Source of the DNA: Bin75 sp965223955
GTDB taxonomy: Bacteria; Nitrospirota; Nitrospiria; Nitrospirales; UBA8639
Length of the DNA: 64,000 bases
Direction of reading: 5' to 3'
Assembly: GCA_965223955.1 (NCBI GenBank)
Contig: OZ245029.1
Coordinates: 868,001-932,000, forward strand
Both the position numbers and the translations under genes were made by a program. Shown piece by piece: positions 27,901 to 34,659 of this stretch (positions are counted from its first letter, which is position 1; each line of letters starts with the position of its first letter). The notes below the pieces were generated by a model. The model was not told where the DNA came from and ran no database searches. It worked only from the letters and a program-made list of their open reading frames with translations.

Positions 27901-28235
27901 CGACGTATGGCCCGTCGGCCAGCCAGGTGCAGCAAGTCTGGACACAGGCGCCCGGCCAACCGTTCGGGGAGTCCGCCACCGGCGTGGGCCAGCCCCCGCA
28001 GGCGGGGGTGGATGCCGAGGTGGGCTATGGGCTGGCGAATGTCGCCGGGGCACGAGTTTTCACGCCGTATGGTGCGGTGACGCTGGGGCAAGGCGGGGGA
28101 GCGCAGTACCGGCTGGGCGGGCGCTGGACCGGGGTGACGGGGTTGATGCTCAGCGTGGAAGGAGTGCGGCAGGAACCGGCGGGGCAACAGCCCCTGAATC
28201 AGGGCCTCCGATTGCGGGCGACCTGGGGTTTCTGA
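24942..28235 (+). CDS. Large surface protein: fibronectin type III repeats plus C-terminal beta-barrel
   Basis: A 1097-residue exported protein. A signal region (CLRVLAAFVLAGAALLAFGTNAPAQ, about 26-56) is followed by a first FN3 domain (about 57-150), an SwmB-like Ig domain with VTVNHRQIVITFDENLD (about 155-285), a Calx-beta-like domain (LELDLDTIAENGG...VDNDVVAADK, about 290-395) and two nearly identical FN3 domains (about 420-618). The last 400 residues are amphipathic strands (TLWGQGRYTRL, WADSGVDY, VELGVRFDMGEGL, GYTEWGASGLVRVDPG) ending in a terminal phenylalanine, as in outer-membrane barrels. An autotransporter-like adhesin is the likeliest role. The ATG at 24942 follows CGGGAG; 24855 and 24966 are alternatives. 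Confidence 0.8.
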   Translation: MRNHNNHSMETTATNDHDARPARREPGTGTCLRVLAAFVLAGAALLAFGTNAPAQTVPGIPTNLMATTNSETQISLSWMAPTDTGGTGTSIAGYKIEYSAPDYPIYDVRWEVLEENTGLTAASYNHDHGLAPGLRLQYRVSAINVVGTGDPSTVAEATTQAAPDTAGNGAPERTGVTVNHRQIVITFDENLDANSVPNNAQFQITISGVSRLQRPEKVDVTGATVVLTLHAEHAVDASDTVRIRYTAPGQFIGDARVPITRKALQDSEGNLVEKWNGVSATNETPLRVELELDLDTIAENGGVSMVTATMVPSTSPAPAELTVTVTAEAVSPAVAADFELIGTTLTIASGATTSTGTVTITAVDNDVVAADKMVTVSGTVSGSPGVSATASPVTLTIQNDDDPAPVQTPPKLARVTTKPPYAPRSLTATAEDGQVVLMWQAPANNGGSAILRYEYRLQAGDGDFGEWTAILDSAPGGANAMRYRITGLTNGETCIVEVRAVTSVGEGNVARVTVTPATPPDAPGSLAATPGDEEVVLTWQAPSDNGGSAILRYEYRLQAGAGTFGEWTAIPDSATGGANAVRYRVTGLTNRTAYIVEVRAVNAAGASAAVRVTVTPRSTASERFSRLNEEILTLQALSLSDQTSRALTQRLATLTPGQPERAQYQLGGRRSLAQTLLTTSGTDSGPGLPGPRVDLKDLLGSSSFVLPLRLRDTGLGLDRMTLWGQGRYTRLARAHDANLDWDGDTLSAQVGADVHVRPDLLVGLAVTWADSGVDYQDRSRPGSAVGGTHENWLVNVQPYVGWRSDIGLGLWATVGHGWGELTIADEQVGRQESKVRVETAAVGLRGPLLSQTGVLGPEATTLTLRSDAAWTRVDVIGNQEDLAGRTVSAGRVRLLLEGQHTHVTPTGERLAPFVELGVRFDMGEGLTGKGVEVGGGLRYAVPRLGLTLEGRGRGMVGHRGYTEWGASGLVRVDPGVSGEGLAVHVAPTYGPSASQVQQVWTQAPGQPFGESATGVGQPPQAGVDAEVGYGLANVAGARVFTPYGAVTLGQGGGAQYRLGGRWTGVTGLMLSVEGVRQEPAGQQPLNQGLRLRATWGF

Positions 28236-28429
28236 GGATGCCGGGGCTACAAAAACTGCGAGATTCCTCGCTTCGCCCGGAATGACAAATTGGGGAAAAG
28301 GCGCCATGAGGCATGTCCCGGGCTTTGACCGGGATGGCGCGGCTACGAATAGTTCAACGAATGCAATTGCTTGACAGTCGAATCGGGATTTTGGTTGAAT
28401 GGCCTGCCCGGAATCGAGAGGGCGGGCCT

Positions 28430-28651
28430 ATGCCTTCGTCACCAGATCCATTATTTGCGGGGTTAGGGCAAGCCGTGCGCATCGGCACGAATTTGCTTGC
28501 GACGCTGATAGTGGGCGGAGGATTGGGGTGGATCATCGACTCCTACGTGTTGCCCACTGAACCATGGGGCTTGGTGGCAGGTCTGATCCTCGGGGTGATT
28601 GCCGGTATTCGAAACGCCTACCGTACTGCCCAGCGCTGGGATCAATCGTAG
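28430..28651 (+). CDS. AtpZ/AtpI-type ATP synthase accessory membrane protein
   Basis: A 73-residue protein with two transmembrane helices (IGTNLLATLIVGGGLGWIID and EPWGLVAGLILGVIAGIRNAY), the pattern of the small AtpZ/AtpI subunit that precedes F0 genes and helps c-ring assembly or magnesium supply. The start at 28430 was chosen because upstream frame sequence is repeat-derived; GAGAGGGCGGG lies before it. A small stem CGTTT-cccca-AAACG followed by six T lies at 28654-28674 between this gene and atpB. Confidence 0.82.
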   Translation: MPSSPDPLFAGLGQAVRIGTNLLATLIVGGGLGWIIDSYVLPTEPWGLVAGLILGVIAGIRNAYRTAQRWDQS

Positions 28652-28694
28652 CGTTTCCCCAAAACGTTTTTTCTAACACGAAGACGAGATTCCA

Positions 28695-29420
28695 TTGGAC
28701 GATCCACTTCATTCTTTTGAGCTTCATACGATTATCCCGTTGTCCCTGTTCGGTCTCGACGTGTCCATCAACAAGGCCGTGATCATGATGTTTCTCGTGG
28801 TGGGCCTGGTCACCCTGTTGCTGACGAAGGCGCGGTCCTCGGGCTCCCTGATCCCCACGAAATTGCAGAGCGTGGCCGAACTGCTGGTGGAGTTTATTCG
28901 CGGGATGATACACGAGACCATGGGCCCGGACGGGATGCGCTTTTTCCCCCTGATCGCCACCCTGTTTTTATTTATCTTATTCAGTAACCTGCTGGGGCTC
29001 ATGCCCGGGGCATATACCGTCACCAGTCAACTCGTGGTCACGGGCGCGTTTGCCCTCGGGGTCTATATGCTCAGTCTCCTGGTGGGATTCAAAATCCACG
29101 GGGTGAAGTTTCTGGGGATCCTCGTCCCGTCGGGGACGCCGGCTTGGCTGTTGCCGCTCATGATTCCCATTGAAATCATCAGTCAACTGGCCCGCCCGGT
29201 GTCCTTGTCCGTGCGATTGTTTGCCAACATGACCGCCGGGCACGTCATTCTCGGGGTGCTGTTCGGTTTGACGATCAGCGGCGGGTGGTTGATCGGATGG
29301 CTGCCGTTTTCCTTTACGGTGGCGCTCTACGGATTGGAAGTCGGCATCGCCTTTATACAAGCCTACATCTTTACGATCTTGACGTGTGTCTATATGGGAG
29401 ATGCCTATCATCTCCATTAA
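28695..29420 (+). CDS. atpB: F0F1 ATP synthase subunit a
   Basis: The 241-residue stator subunit forming the proton half-channels. It has the essential SLSVRLFANMTAGHVILGVLFG helix with the conserved arginine, and ends YGLEVGIAFIQAYIFTILTCVYMGDAYHLH. The gene appears to start with TTG at 28695, giving the conserved N-terminus DDPLHSFELHTIIPLSLFGLDVSINKAV. No strong ribosome site is visible, so translation may depend on the upstream reading. It is followed by atpE and atpF. Confidence 0.95.
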   Translation: MDDPLHSFELHTIIPLSLFGLDVSINKAVIMMFLVVGLVTLLLTKARSSGSLIPTKLQSVAELLVEFIRGMIHETMGPDGMRFFPLIATLFLFILFSNLLGLMPGAYTVTSQLVVTGAFALGVYMLSLLVGFKIHGVKFLGILVPSGTPAWLLPLMIPIEIISQLARPVSLSVRLFANMTAGHVILGVLFGLTISGGWLIGWLPFSFTVALYGLEVGIAFIQAYIFTILTCVYMGDAYHLH

Positions 29421-29479
29421 GCCGAAACATCTGTTCGACGTACTGTTATTAACGATCTCACCAGGGAGAACACAACATC

Positions 29480-29710
29480 ATGGATTCTGCAGCGTCAGCG
29501 TTATTGGGCATGGGGCTTGCGGCCGCGGGGTTTGCCGGCGCCGGTGTGGGGATTGGGTATATTTTCGGAAAAATGATCGAGGCCGTGGCCCGTCAACCGG
29601 AGGCGGAGGCACGGGTCGGCAAGTATATGTGGATCGGCTTCGCGTTGGTCGAAGCGATCGCCCTCTATGGGTTGGTGATCGCCTTTATCATTATGGGCTT
29701 GAGGAAATAG
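29480..29710 (+). CDS. atpE: F0F1 ATP synthase subunit c
   Basis: A 76-residue hairpin of two membrane helices that forms the rotor ring. The first helix is glycine/alanine rich (LLGMGLAAAGFAGAGVGIGYIFG), the polar loop is ARQPEAE, and the second helix carries the ion-binding glutamate in GFALVEAIALYGLVIAFI. Glutamate without the sodium-site residues suggests a proton-driven ring. Confidence 0.96.
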   Translation: MDSAASALLGMGLAAAGFAGAGVGIGYIFGKMIEAVARQPEAEARVGKYMWIGFALVEAIALYGLVIAFIIMGLRK

Positions 29711-29722
29711 GACGCAACCACC

Positions 29723-30232
29723 ATGCCTCAATTTGACGTCCATTTTTTTTCGTCCCTGATTTTTTGGGAACTCATCTCGTTCGGCATCCTGTTCTGGGTC
29801 CTGTACAAATTTGCGTTTCCGCCGGTTTTGGAAGCCCTCGAAACGCGTGAACGAAAAATCCGCGACAGTATCGAGCAGGCGGAGCAGAGCCGGACGACGG
29901 CCGAACAACGCCTGGCGGACTACGAGGCGAAACTGAGCGGCGCGGCGCAGGAAGCCGAGGCGATCATGGCGGAAGCCAAAGCCAAGGCACAACGGTTGCT
30001 GGAAGAGAACGAGCAGCGGCTGCGCACCGATTCGGCGCGGATCCAGGCAGAGACGGTGCGGGAAATCGAACGGGAGCGACAGAAAGCCCTTCAAGCCCTT
30101 CGAATCGAAGCTGCGGATTTGGCGTTGACGGTGGCGGAAAAAGTCCTGGAGCGGAGCCTGTCGGATGACGATCATCGTCGCCTCGCCCAGCAAGCCCTGC
30201 AATCCGTGGCCGCCGGTGAAGCTCAGAAGTAA
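29723..30232 (+). CDS. atpF: F0F1 ATP synthase subunit b
   Basis: A 169-residue peripheral-stalk subunit: one N-terminal membrane helix (LIFWELISFGILFWVLYKFAF) followed by a long charged coiled coil (RERKIRDSIEQAEQSRTTAEQRLADYEAKL...) and a C-terminal amphipathic end LERSLSDDDHRRLAQQALQ that contacts the delta subunit. The genes for delta, alpha, gamma, beta and epsilon do not follow. Instead an accessory region begins, and the 3' third of atpF is repeated at 30825-31006. Confidence 0.95.
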   Translation: MPQFDVHFFSSLIFWELISFGILFWVLYKFAFPPVLEALETRERKIRDSIEQAEQSRTTAEQRLADYEAKLSGAAQEAEAIMAEAKAKAQRLLEENEQRLRTDSARIQAETVREIERERQKALQALRIEAADLALTVAEKVLERSLSDDDHRRLAQQALQSVAAGEAQK

Positions 30233-30321
30233 GCCTGTACCTCACGCTTCCTTCCGTGCCGCACGGTGCCGTCTGACCGAAACCATATACTAGGAAGCCA
30301 GCGAATGGTGATCGTTGGAAC

Positions 30322-30762
30322 ATGAGGAACGCCGCAATGAGCAGCAGTGTCACCAAGATTGCGCCCGCGTCTTCGATGGTGGCAGAGGCGCACTTTTCCA
30401 AGCGCCTGACCTTCGAGACGGATTGCTGGGACGTGCACCATGCGTTGACGAATGGAGCGACCGATTTCGTGGTGCTCGACGTACGCGGTCGCAACGCCTA
30501 TACAGCGGGCCATGTGCCAGGCGCGGTTTCCATGCCGCACGCGGAGATCGATGCCGATCGCATGAGTGCCTACCCGGCCGATACGGTCTTCGTGGTGTAT
30601 TGCGCGGGTCCCCACTGCAACGGCGCCAACAAGGCCGCCCTGCGGCTCGCCCGTCTCGGGCGTCCGGTCAAGGAGATGATCGGCGGTGTCACCGGATGGA
30701 CGGATGAGGGGTTTCCCTTCGCGACCGGTGCCCAGCCGGGTAGCCTCAGCACCGGTCGATGA
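30322..30762 (+). CDS. Rhodanese-like sulfurtransferase
   Basis: A 146-residue single rhodanese domain. VVLDVRGRNAYTAGHVPGAVSMPHAEI is the typical CH2A region and the active loop is YCAGPHCNGANKAALRLARLG, with the first cysteine as persulfide carrier, followed by MIGGVTGWTDEGFPF. Met1 at 30322 and Met6 at 30337 (preceded by AGGAA) are both possible starts. It is inserted between atpF and a duplicated atpF 3' end, which marks it as an acquired cassette rather than an ATP synthase component. Confidence 0.9.
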   Translation: MRNAAMSSSVTKIAPASSMVAEAHFSKRLTFETDCWDVHHALTNGATDFVVLDVRGRNAYTAGHVPGAVSMPHAEIDADRMSAYPADTVFVVYCAGPHCNGANKAALRLARLGRPVKEMIGGVTGWTDEGFPFATGAQPGSLSTGR

Positions 30763-30824
30763 TGCGTTTGGCTTTGCCCTCGGAGCGCGGAATGCCTCCG
30801 GCGTCATGCACCCTGATCTCTGCC

Positions 30825-31006
30825 GAGACGGCGTGAGAAACGAGCGGGAGCGACGCAAAGCCCTTCAAGACCTTCGAATCGAAGCTGCGGATTTGGCGGT
30901 GACGGTGGCGGAAAAGGTCCTGGAGCGGAGCCTGTCGGATGACGATCATCGTCGCCTCGCCCGGGAAGCCGTGCAAGCTGTCTCCGCCGGCGAATCCCAG
31001 AAGTAA
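30825..31006 (+). pseudogene. Duplicated 3' end of atpF
   Basis: This 182-bp stretch is about 88 percent identical by eye to atpF 30050-30232 and stays in frame to an identical-type stop (…LERSLSDDDHRRLAREAVQAVSAGESQK). No start codon or membrane helix belongs to it; the open frame upstream is rhodanese tail sequence. It is a gene-end remnant, not a second b subunit. Confidence 0.85.
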
Positions 31007-31167
31007 CCTTCAATCGTTGTCTCACAGACCCCGCGTGTTGAAGCTCCCGCTCCGGGTGGCTGATTTGCGTACTTGCGCGACGCACAGTTGTCGGTGATAT
31101 TGGAGTTGATGACGGGAGTAAACGCGAAACTTGCGGCGACGGTTTCGAGGTCTCCAGGAGTCTATTG

Positions 31168-32529
31168 ATGGAATCCGAACAGACTGCCCTTGTCGTTGCA
31201 ATTTTAATCCTTGGGTTGCCAATTCTCCTTCTCGTGCTTCTCATTAGGACAAGAAGGCGTGCGGCCCGAGCTGAGCGTGAGCGCGAAAAACTTCAGGCCA
31301 GGTTTGCACCAGTCCTCAACATTGAAGATGAAACCGCCAAGGCCGTTGTCGAACGCGATGCCATTCTCCAGAACTTAGCGGATCTGCGGAAAAATTATGC
31401 TGAGAAGCGTGAGATCTATGATCGTCTCAGGAATGAAGTCGCGATATTCGACGAAAAGATCGCATTTGCCGAGTTGGGGGTCTATGAGCCGCATTTCGAT
31501 TTCGGGGACAGTGAAACCTTCAAAAATACAATCAGTGAGGTTCGTGAGAAACAGAAGGACATGGTCAAGGCCAAGACTGCGGTGGCCTGCGGAACCCAGT
31601 GGACTGTGGAGGGAAGTGTGTCCAAGGGCCGGACCATGACCGATCGCCAAATCCGTCTGACACTCCGCGCTTTCAACAATGAATGTGATGCGGCAATCGC
31701 CAACGCGCGATGGAATAACGTGAATGCGATGGAGAAGCGGATCCAAAATGCTGCCACCCAGATCGACAAACTCAACGCTTCGAGCAGTGTCATTATAGAA
31801 GAAGCCTATCTGTCTCTGAAACTTAAGGAGCTTTTCCTAACCCATGAATACCGCGAAGCGCTGAAGCGCGAGCGTGACGAGCGAGCAGAGGCCGTACGTC
31901 TTGCTCGGGAAGAGCAAAAGGTGATTAAGCAAGCCGAGGCCGCGGAAGAAGAGGAAGAAAAGTATCGCCAGATGCTTGAGAAAGCCCGAGCCGAGGCCGC
32001 GGGAAAAACGGGGCAGGATGTTGACCGAATGCAAGAGCGTATCGCCGCACTCGAAGCGAGCCTCGCTGAAGCGCATGAACTGAGTGAACGGGCGCATTCA
32101 ATGGCAGAGATGACGCGTTCGGGCTATGTCTATATTATCTCCAATATTGGCTCCTTTGGAGAGCAGGTCGTGAAGATCGGACTGACCCGCAGGCTGGACC
32201 CGGATGACCGGGTGCGTGAACTGGGCGATGCAAGTGTGCCGTTCTCTTTCGACACTCACGCCATAATTTACAGCGATGATGCACCCGCTTTGGAGAGCGC
32301 TCTGCACGCTGAGTTCAACGACAGGAGAGTGAATGCGGCCAATCTACGGAAGGAGTTCTTCAGGGTTCAGATAGATGAGGTTGAGCGCGCGGTCCAGCGC
32401 CTGGCGCCTACGGCATCGTTTTTCAAAGATCGCGAGGCGCAAGACTATCATGAAACAATCGCGCGCCGCCGGGCGGAAGCCGAGAAGGTCCTAAGTGAAG
32501 GGGAAGACAACCTGCCTTTATCTATCTAA
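31168..32529 (+). CDS. Membrane-anchored coiled-coil protein with DUF4041-like and T5orf172 (GIY-YIG-type) domains
   Basis: A 453-residue protein. Residues about 8-26 are one membrane helix (ALVVAILILGLPILLLVLLI) followed by arginines. The middle (about 60-310) contains FDEKIAFAELGVYEPHFDFGDSETFKNTI, typical of DUF4041, and long coiled coils. The C-terminus (about 320-405) begins SGYVYIISNIGSFGEQVVKIGLTRRLDPDDRVRELGDASVPFSFDTHA and ends EFFRV, the T5orf172 domain, a GIY-YIG nuclease relative. Proteins of this architecture are frequent on phages and islands; function is unproven. The ATG at 31168 follows an in-frame TTG. Confidence 0.85.
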   Translation: MESEQTALVVAILILGLPILLLVLLIRTRRRAARAEREREKLQARFAPVLNIEDETAKAVVERDAILQNLADLRKNYAEKREIYDRLRNEVAIFDEKIAFAELGVYEPHFDFGDSETFKNTISEVREKQKDMVKAKTAVACGTQWTVEGSVSKGRTMTDRQIRLTLRAFNNECDAAIANARWNNVNAMEKRIQNAATQIDKLNASSSVIIEEAYLSLKLKELFLTHEYREALKRERDERAEAVRLAREEQKVIKQAEAAEEEEEKYRQMLEKARAEAAGKTGQDVDRMQERIAALEASLAEAHELSERAHSMAEMTRSGYVYIISNIGSFGEQVVKIGLTRRLDPDDRVRELGDASVPFSFDTHAIIYSDDAPALESALHAEFNDRRVNAANLRKEFFRVQIDEVERAVQRLAPTASFFKDREAQDYHETIARRRAEAEKVLSEGEDNLPLSI

Positions 32530-32654
32530 CAGGATAGAGTCATATTTCTGCGCTCCATGATGAAGCCTGTCTCTTAGCCCAAGCGTGTCGGTTGCTCGGG
32601 TCCATGTTGTGCCGTAGGGGTGAAAACCGTTCGCCGAATTGACCTTCCCCCGAC

Positions 32655-33293
32655 CTACACCTTCTGATTGCCCGGGATCATTTCTAACGACTCGACATCT
32701 CTGGTGTTCAAATAGACACCGCCCTGTTTCAAATTTCGCTTGATGTTAAGATCATCGTCCACGAGATAAGCTGGACAGAGAACGAACTCATGATCGTCAG
32801 CTGACGGGTCGAAGGAGTATTGCTCGAGCCAACCCAGATAGAGTGCGCCTTGCTTGGTGCGAACGAGCATCCAGAGCTCTTTCTTGGGCGCGCGGGTGGC
32901 AATGACGGGCCAAATGGCCTGAGGCTCAGGGCTTGGCAAGAATGAAATGATGGTAAGGAATCGATGATACCCGATGAGAATGCCACCCCAAACGAACCCT
33001 CCGATAAGCAAGACCAAGATCGTCTTGGGTTGGACGAGGGGATTCTGGCTTGGTTTTAGGATATCGAGGTTGCCAGAATCAAACACCCACGCAATGCCTG
33101 TAAGACCTAGAAGAATTATGAGGCTGTGGATGATGCTCCAGACAACGCCCTCAAACTGAGACAGCCGCTTGGCGGGGTAGTGTGCCCGATAGAGCTGCCT
33201 GGCGAGGAAGCCTGGCACCAAATATAGCAAGAGGCTGATGGCTTCGCCGAATGGAACGTTTGCAGCTTCAGCGGTTCCGGCAAGATCCAGCAT
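32655..33293 (-). CDS. Membrane protein, DUF6338-like
   Basis: A 212-residue protein with about three membrane helices (FGEAISLLLYLVPGFLARQLY, FEGVVWSIIHSLIILLGLTGIAWVF, TILVLLIGGFVWGGILIGY) and a cytoplasmic beta-rich tail (ELWMLVRTKQGALYLGWLEQYSFDPSADDHEFVL). The arrangement resembles DUF6338 proteins, which recur in accessory regions. The start abuts the stop of the small hydrophilic gene upstream, so the pair is co-expressed. Function unknown. Confidence 0.7.
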   Translation of the reverse strand: MLDLAGTAEAANVPFGEAISLLLYLVPGFLARQLYRAHYPAKRLSQFEGVVWSIIHSLIILLGLTGIAWVFDSGNLDILKPSQNPLVQPKTILVLLIGGFVWGGILIGYHRFLTIISFLPSPEPQAIWPVIATRAPKKELWMLVRTKQGALYLGWLEQYSFDPSADDHEFVLCPAYLVDDDLNIKRNLKQGGVYLNTRDVESLEMIPGNQKV

Positions 33294-33482
33294 CTAGCTG
33301 TTGTTACTCATGGAGGAGTTGCCGTCGCTATTCGATTCCCCACTTTCACTCGATTGCTGATTGGTCGGTGGCTCAGGATTGGTTGGTGGCTCAGTGCGGG
33401 GTGGTGGGTTGGTATGCGTGAACGACTTCTCTAGCCTCTCCACGTCCATGTCCCGGTTGCGGTATTCGTTGTCGCTGGGCAT
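33294..33482 (-). CDS. Small hydrophilic Pro/Ser/Asn-rich protein
   Basis: A 62-residue disordered-looking protein (VERLEKSFTHTN, then PPTNPEPPTNQQSSESGESNSDGNS). The ATG at 33482 sits behind a strong site, TTGGAGG with a 5-base gap; an in-frame GTG exists at 33527 without such a site. Its stop codon directly abuts the start of the DUF6338-like gene. It is not recognised and may act as a soluble partner of the membrane protein. Confidence 0.6.
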   Translation of the reverse strand: MPSDNEYRNRDMDVERLEKSFTHTNPPPRTEPPTNPEPPTNQQSSESGESNSDGNSSMSNNS

Positions 33483-33698
33483 ATTGACCTCCAAGTAAGT
33501 ACGGCCTTTGGCGTATGCTTCAACCACCCTGATTCAACCACGACTCAAGCCATCGATGCAAGAGCACACGTCTGTACCAAGCTCTTGGCGGCTGGGGGCT
33601 TTATCAGGAAGGCCGGAAGCTTTCTGATGTTTAAAGTTTAAAACATTCGACTTTGCACGAACATATCAAATTTGCTATATTCTTGATTTGCATGCTGC

Positions 33699-33798
33699 AT
33701 GAACTGGACCGTAGAGACCCTGAATGCGACCGTCGACAAGGAGCTTTCCTCAAGAGATTCACCTGGCGCTGCAACGAGCCAGAGAGGTGCTGAAATGA
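33699..33798 (+). pseudogene. Remnant of a HigB/RelE-type toxin gene with internal deletion
   Basis: Starting at the ATG at 33699 the frame reads MNWTVETLNATVDKELSS, the typical start of phage-Gp49/HigB toxins. In another frame 33751-33798 reads QEIHLALQRAREVLK and a TGA, the typical end of the same family. The roughly 70 residues between are gone and the junction is out of frame. The TGA overlaps the antitoxin ATG (ATGA), as in an intact operon. Confidence 0.75.
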
Positions 33799-34085
33799 GC
33801 AAAGTCAGTGACTTGCATAAGAAATGGAGTCGGGATTCAGACTATCGGAAGGCCTTCGATGAGCTTAAGCCCGAATTCGATCTGGCCCGCTCACTGATCG
33901 AGGCCCGTATCGGTGCCGGACTGACTCAAGCCCAACTGGCAAAGCGCATGAAGACTTCGCAATCCGTCGTGGCCCGGCTTGAGGGCGGGAGCATCCACCC
34001 CTCCACGAGAACATTGGGGAAGGTCGCACAGGCCACCGGTACCCGGCTCAGGATCCGCTTCGAGTCCGCCGGAGATACAGTCTGA
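33795..34085 (+). CDS. higA: HigA-type antitoxin (HTH XRE), orphaned
   Basis: A 96-residue antitoxin: a helical N-terminus KVSDLHKKWSRDSDYRKAFDELKPEFDLARSLIEARI and an XRE helix-turn-helix GLTQAQLAKRMKTSQSVVARLEGGSIHPSTRTLGKVAQATGTRLRI. The ATG at 33795 follows GAGAGGT. The cognate toxin upstream is destroyed, so this is an orphan repressor or antitoxin. A longer fused reading from 33699 is open but starts in toxin remnant sequence. Confidence 0.85.
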   Translation: MSKVSDLHKKWSRDSDYRKAFDELKPEFDLARSLIEARIGAGLTQAQLAKRMKTSQSVVARLEGGSIHPSTRTLGKVAQATGTRLRIRFESAGDTV

Positions 34086-34235
34086 CTGAAACAGTATGCG
34101 TACGCAGGGCATGCCGGTGAATTCCCAACTCGCCCCGTCTAAGCAGCGCTACGCAGGACAAGCGCTTCGCTCAAAATGATAATTTAAAAGACAGCGGCAT
34201 AAGATAGCGCGGCTACAAAATGGCTACCGTGAGGA

Positions 34236-34481
34236 TCAGGTGGCAAGCGGGCGTAAAAGAATGACCATGATCGCCAAAGAGAACGCCAGGTTGACTCCAA
34301 GCATCCACTTCACGAGCTTGAGTTCGCCTCGGGCATCTGCAAACTCGGTACGCATTTCCGTGCGCAGGTCTGTGGTGTCGCGCTGTTGACCTGCAATCTC
34401 TTCGGCTGCCTCGCGCGCCGTGTCGTCGGGTGCACCCGCCGCCTTTAATGCTTCGTACGTTTTGGAGAGCATCATCGCCAT
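34236..34481 (-). CDS. Small coiled-coil protein with C-terminal membrane helix
   Basis: About 81 residues: a charged helix (KTYEALKAAGAPDDTAREAAEEIAGQQRDTTDLRTEMRTEFADARGELKLVKWM) that ends in a single transmembrane segment (GVNLAFSLAIMVILLRPL). This plan resembles small CCDC90-like or mobile-element-associated proteins that often accompany toxin-antitoxin and nuclease genes. The start is uncertain: GTG at 34508 and ATG at 34481 are both in frame with weak ribosome sites. Not recognised further. Confidence 0.6.
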   Translation of the reverse strand: MAMMLSKTYEALKAAGAPDDTAREAAEEIAGQQRDTTDLRTEMRTEFADARGELKLVKWMLGVNLAFSLAIMVILLRPLAT

Positions 34482-34659
34482 GCAGACAGAATACTCATCA
34501 TGAGTCACCAATGCAAGACAAACGTGCTTGCATGACTGTCAGCGCCATTTGAGTGCCCAGGGCCATATCTCCGGCATCCCTCAATCGGGGTCGAAGGCAG
34601 ACCTGAGAATGGAGCCTGCCGGAGGTCAAGCACGTCGAATTGGATGGATGCTTCAATTA

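Noticed and set aside
24690..28307. A 1205-codon open frame on the minus strand across the FN3/beta-barrel gene.
   Set aside because: It is compositionally Arg/Pro/His-rich with no domain signal, whereas the plus-strand frame has a signal peptide, FN3 repeats and a barrel. High GC with codon bias easily keeps the opposite frame open.
30686..31006. A 106-codon frame that could be taken as a second small ATP synthase b-like protein.
   Set aside because: Its first half is the rhodanese gene read in another frame, and the b-subunit part lacks the membrane helix. It is a gene-end duplicate.
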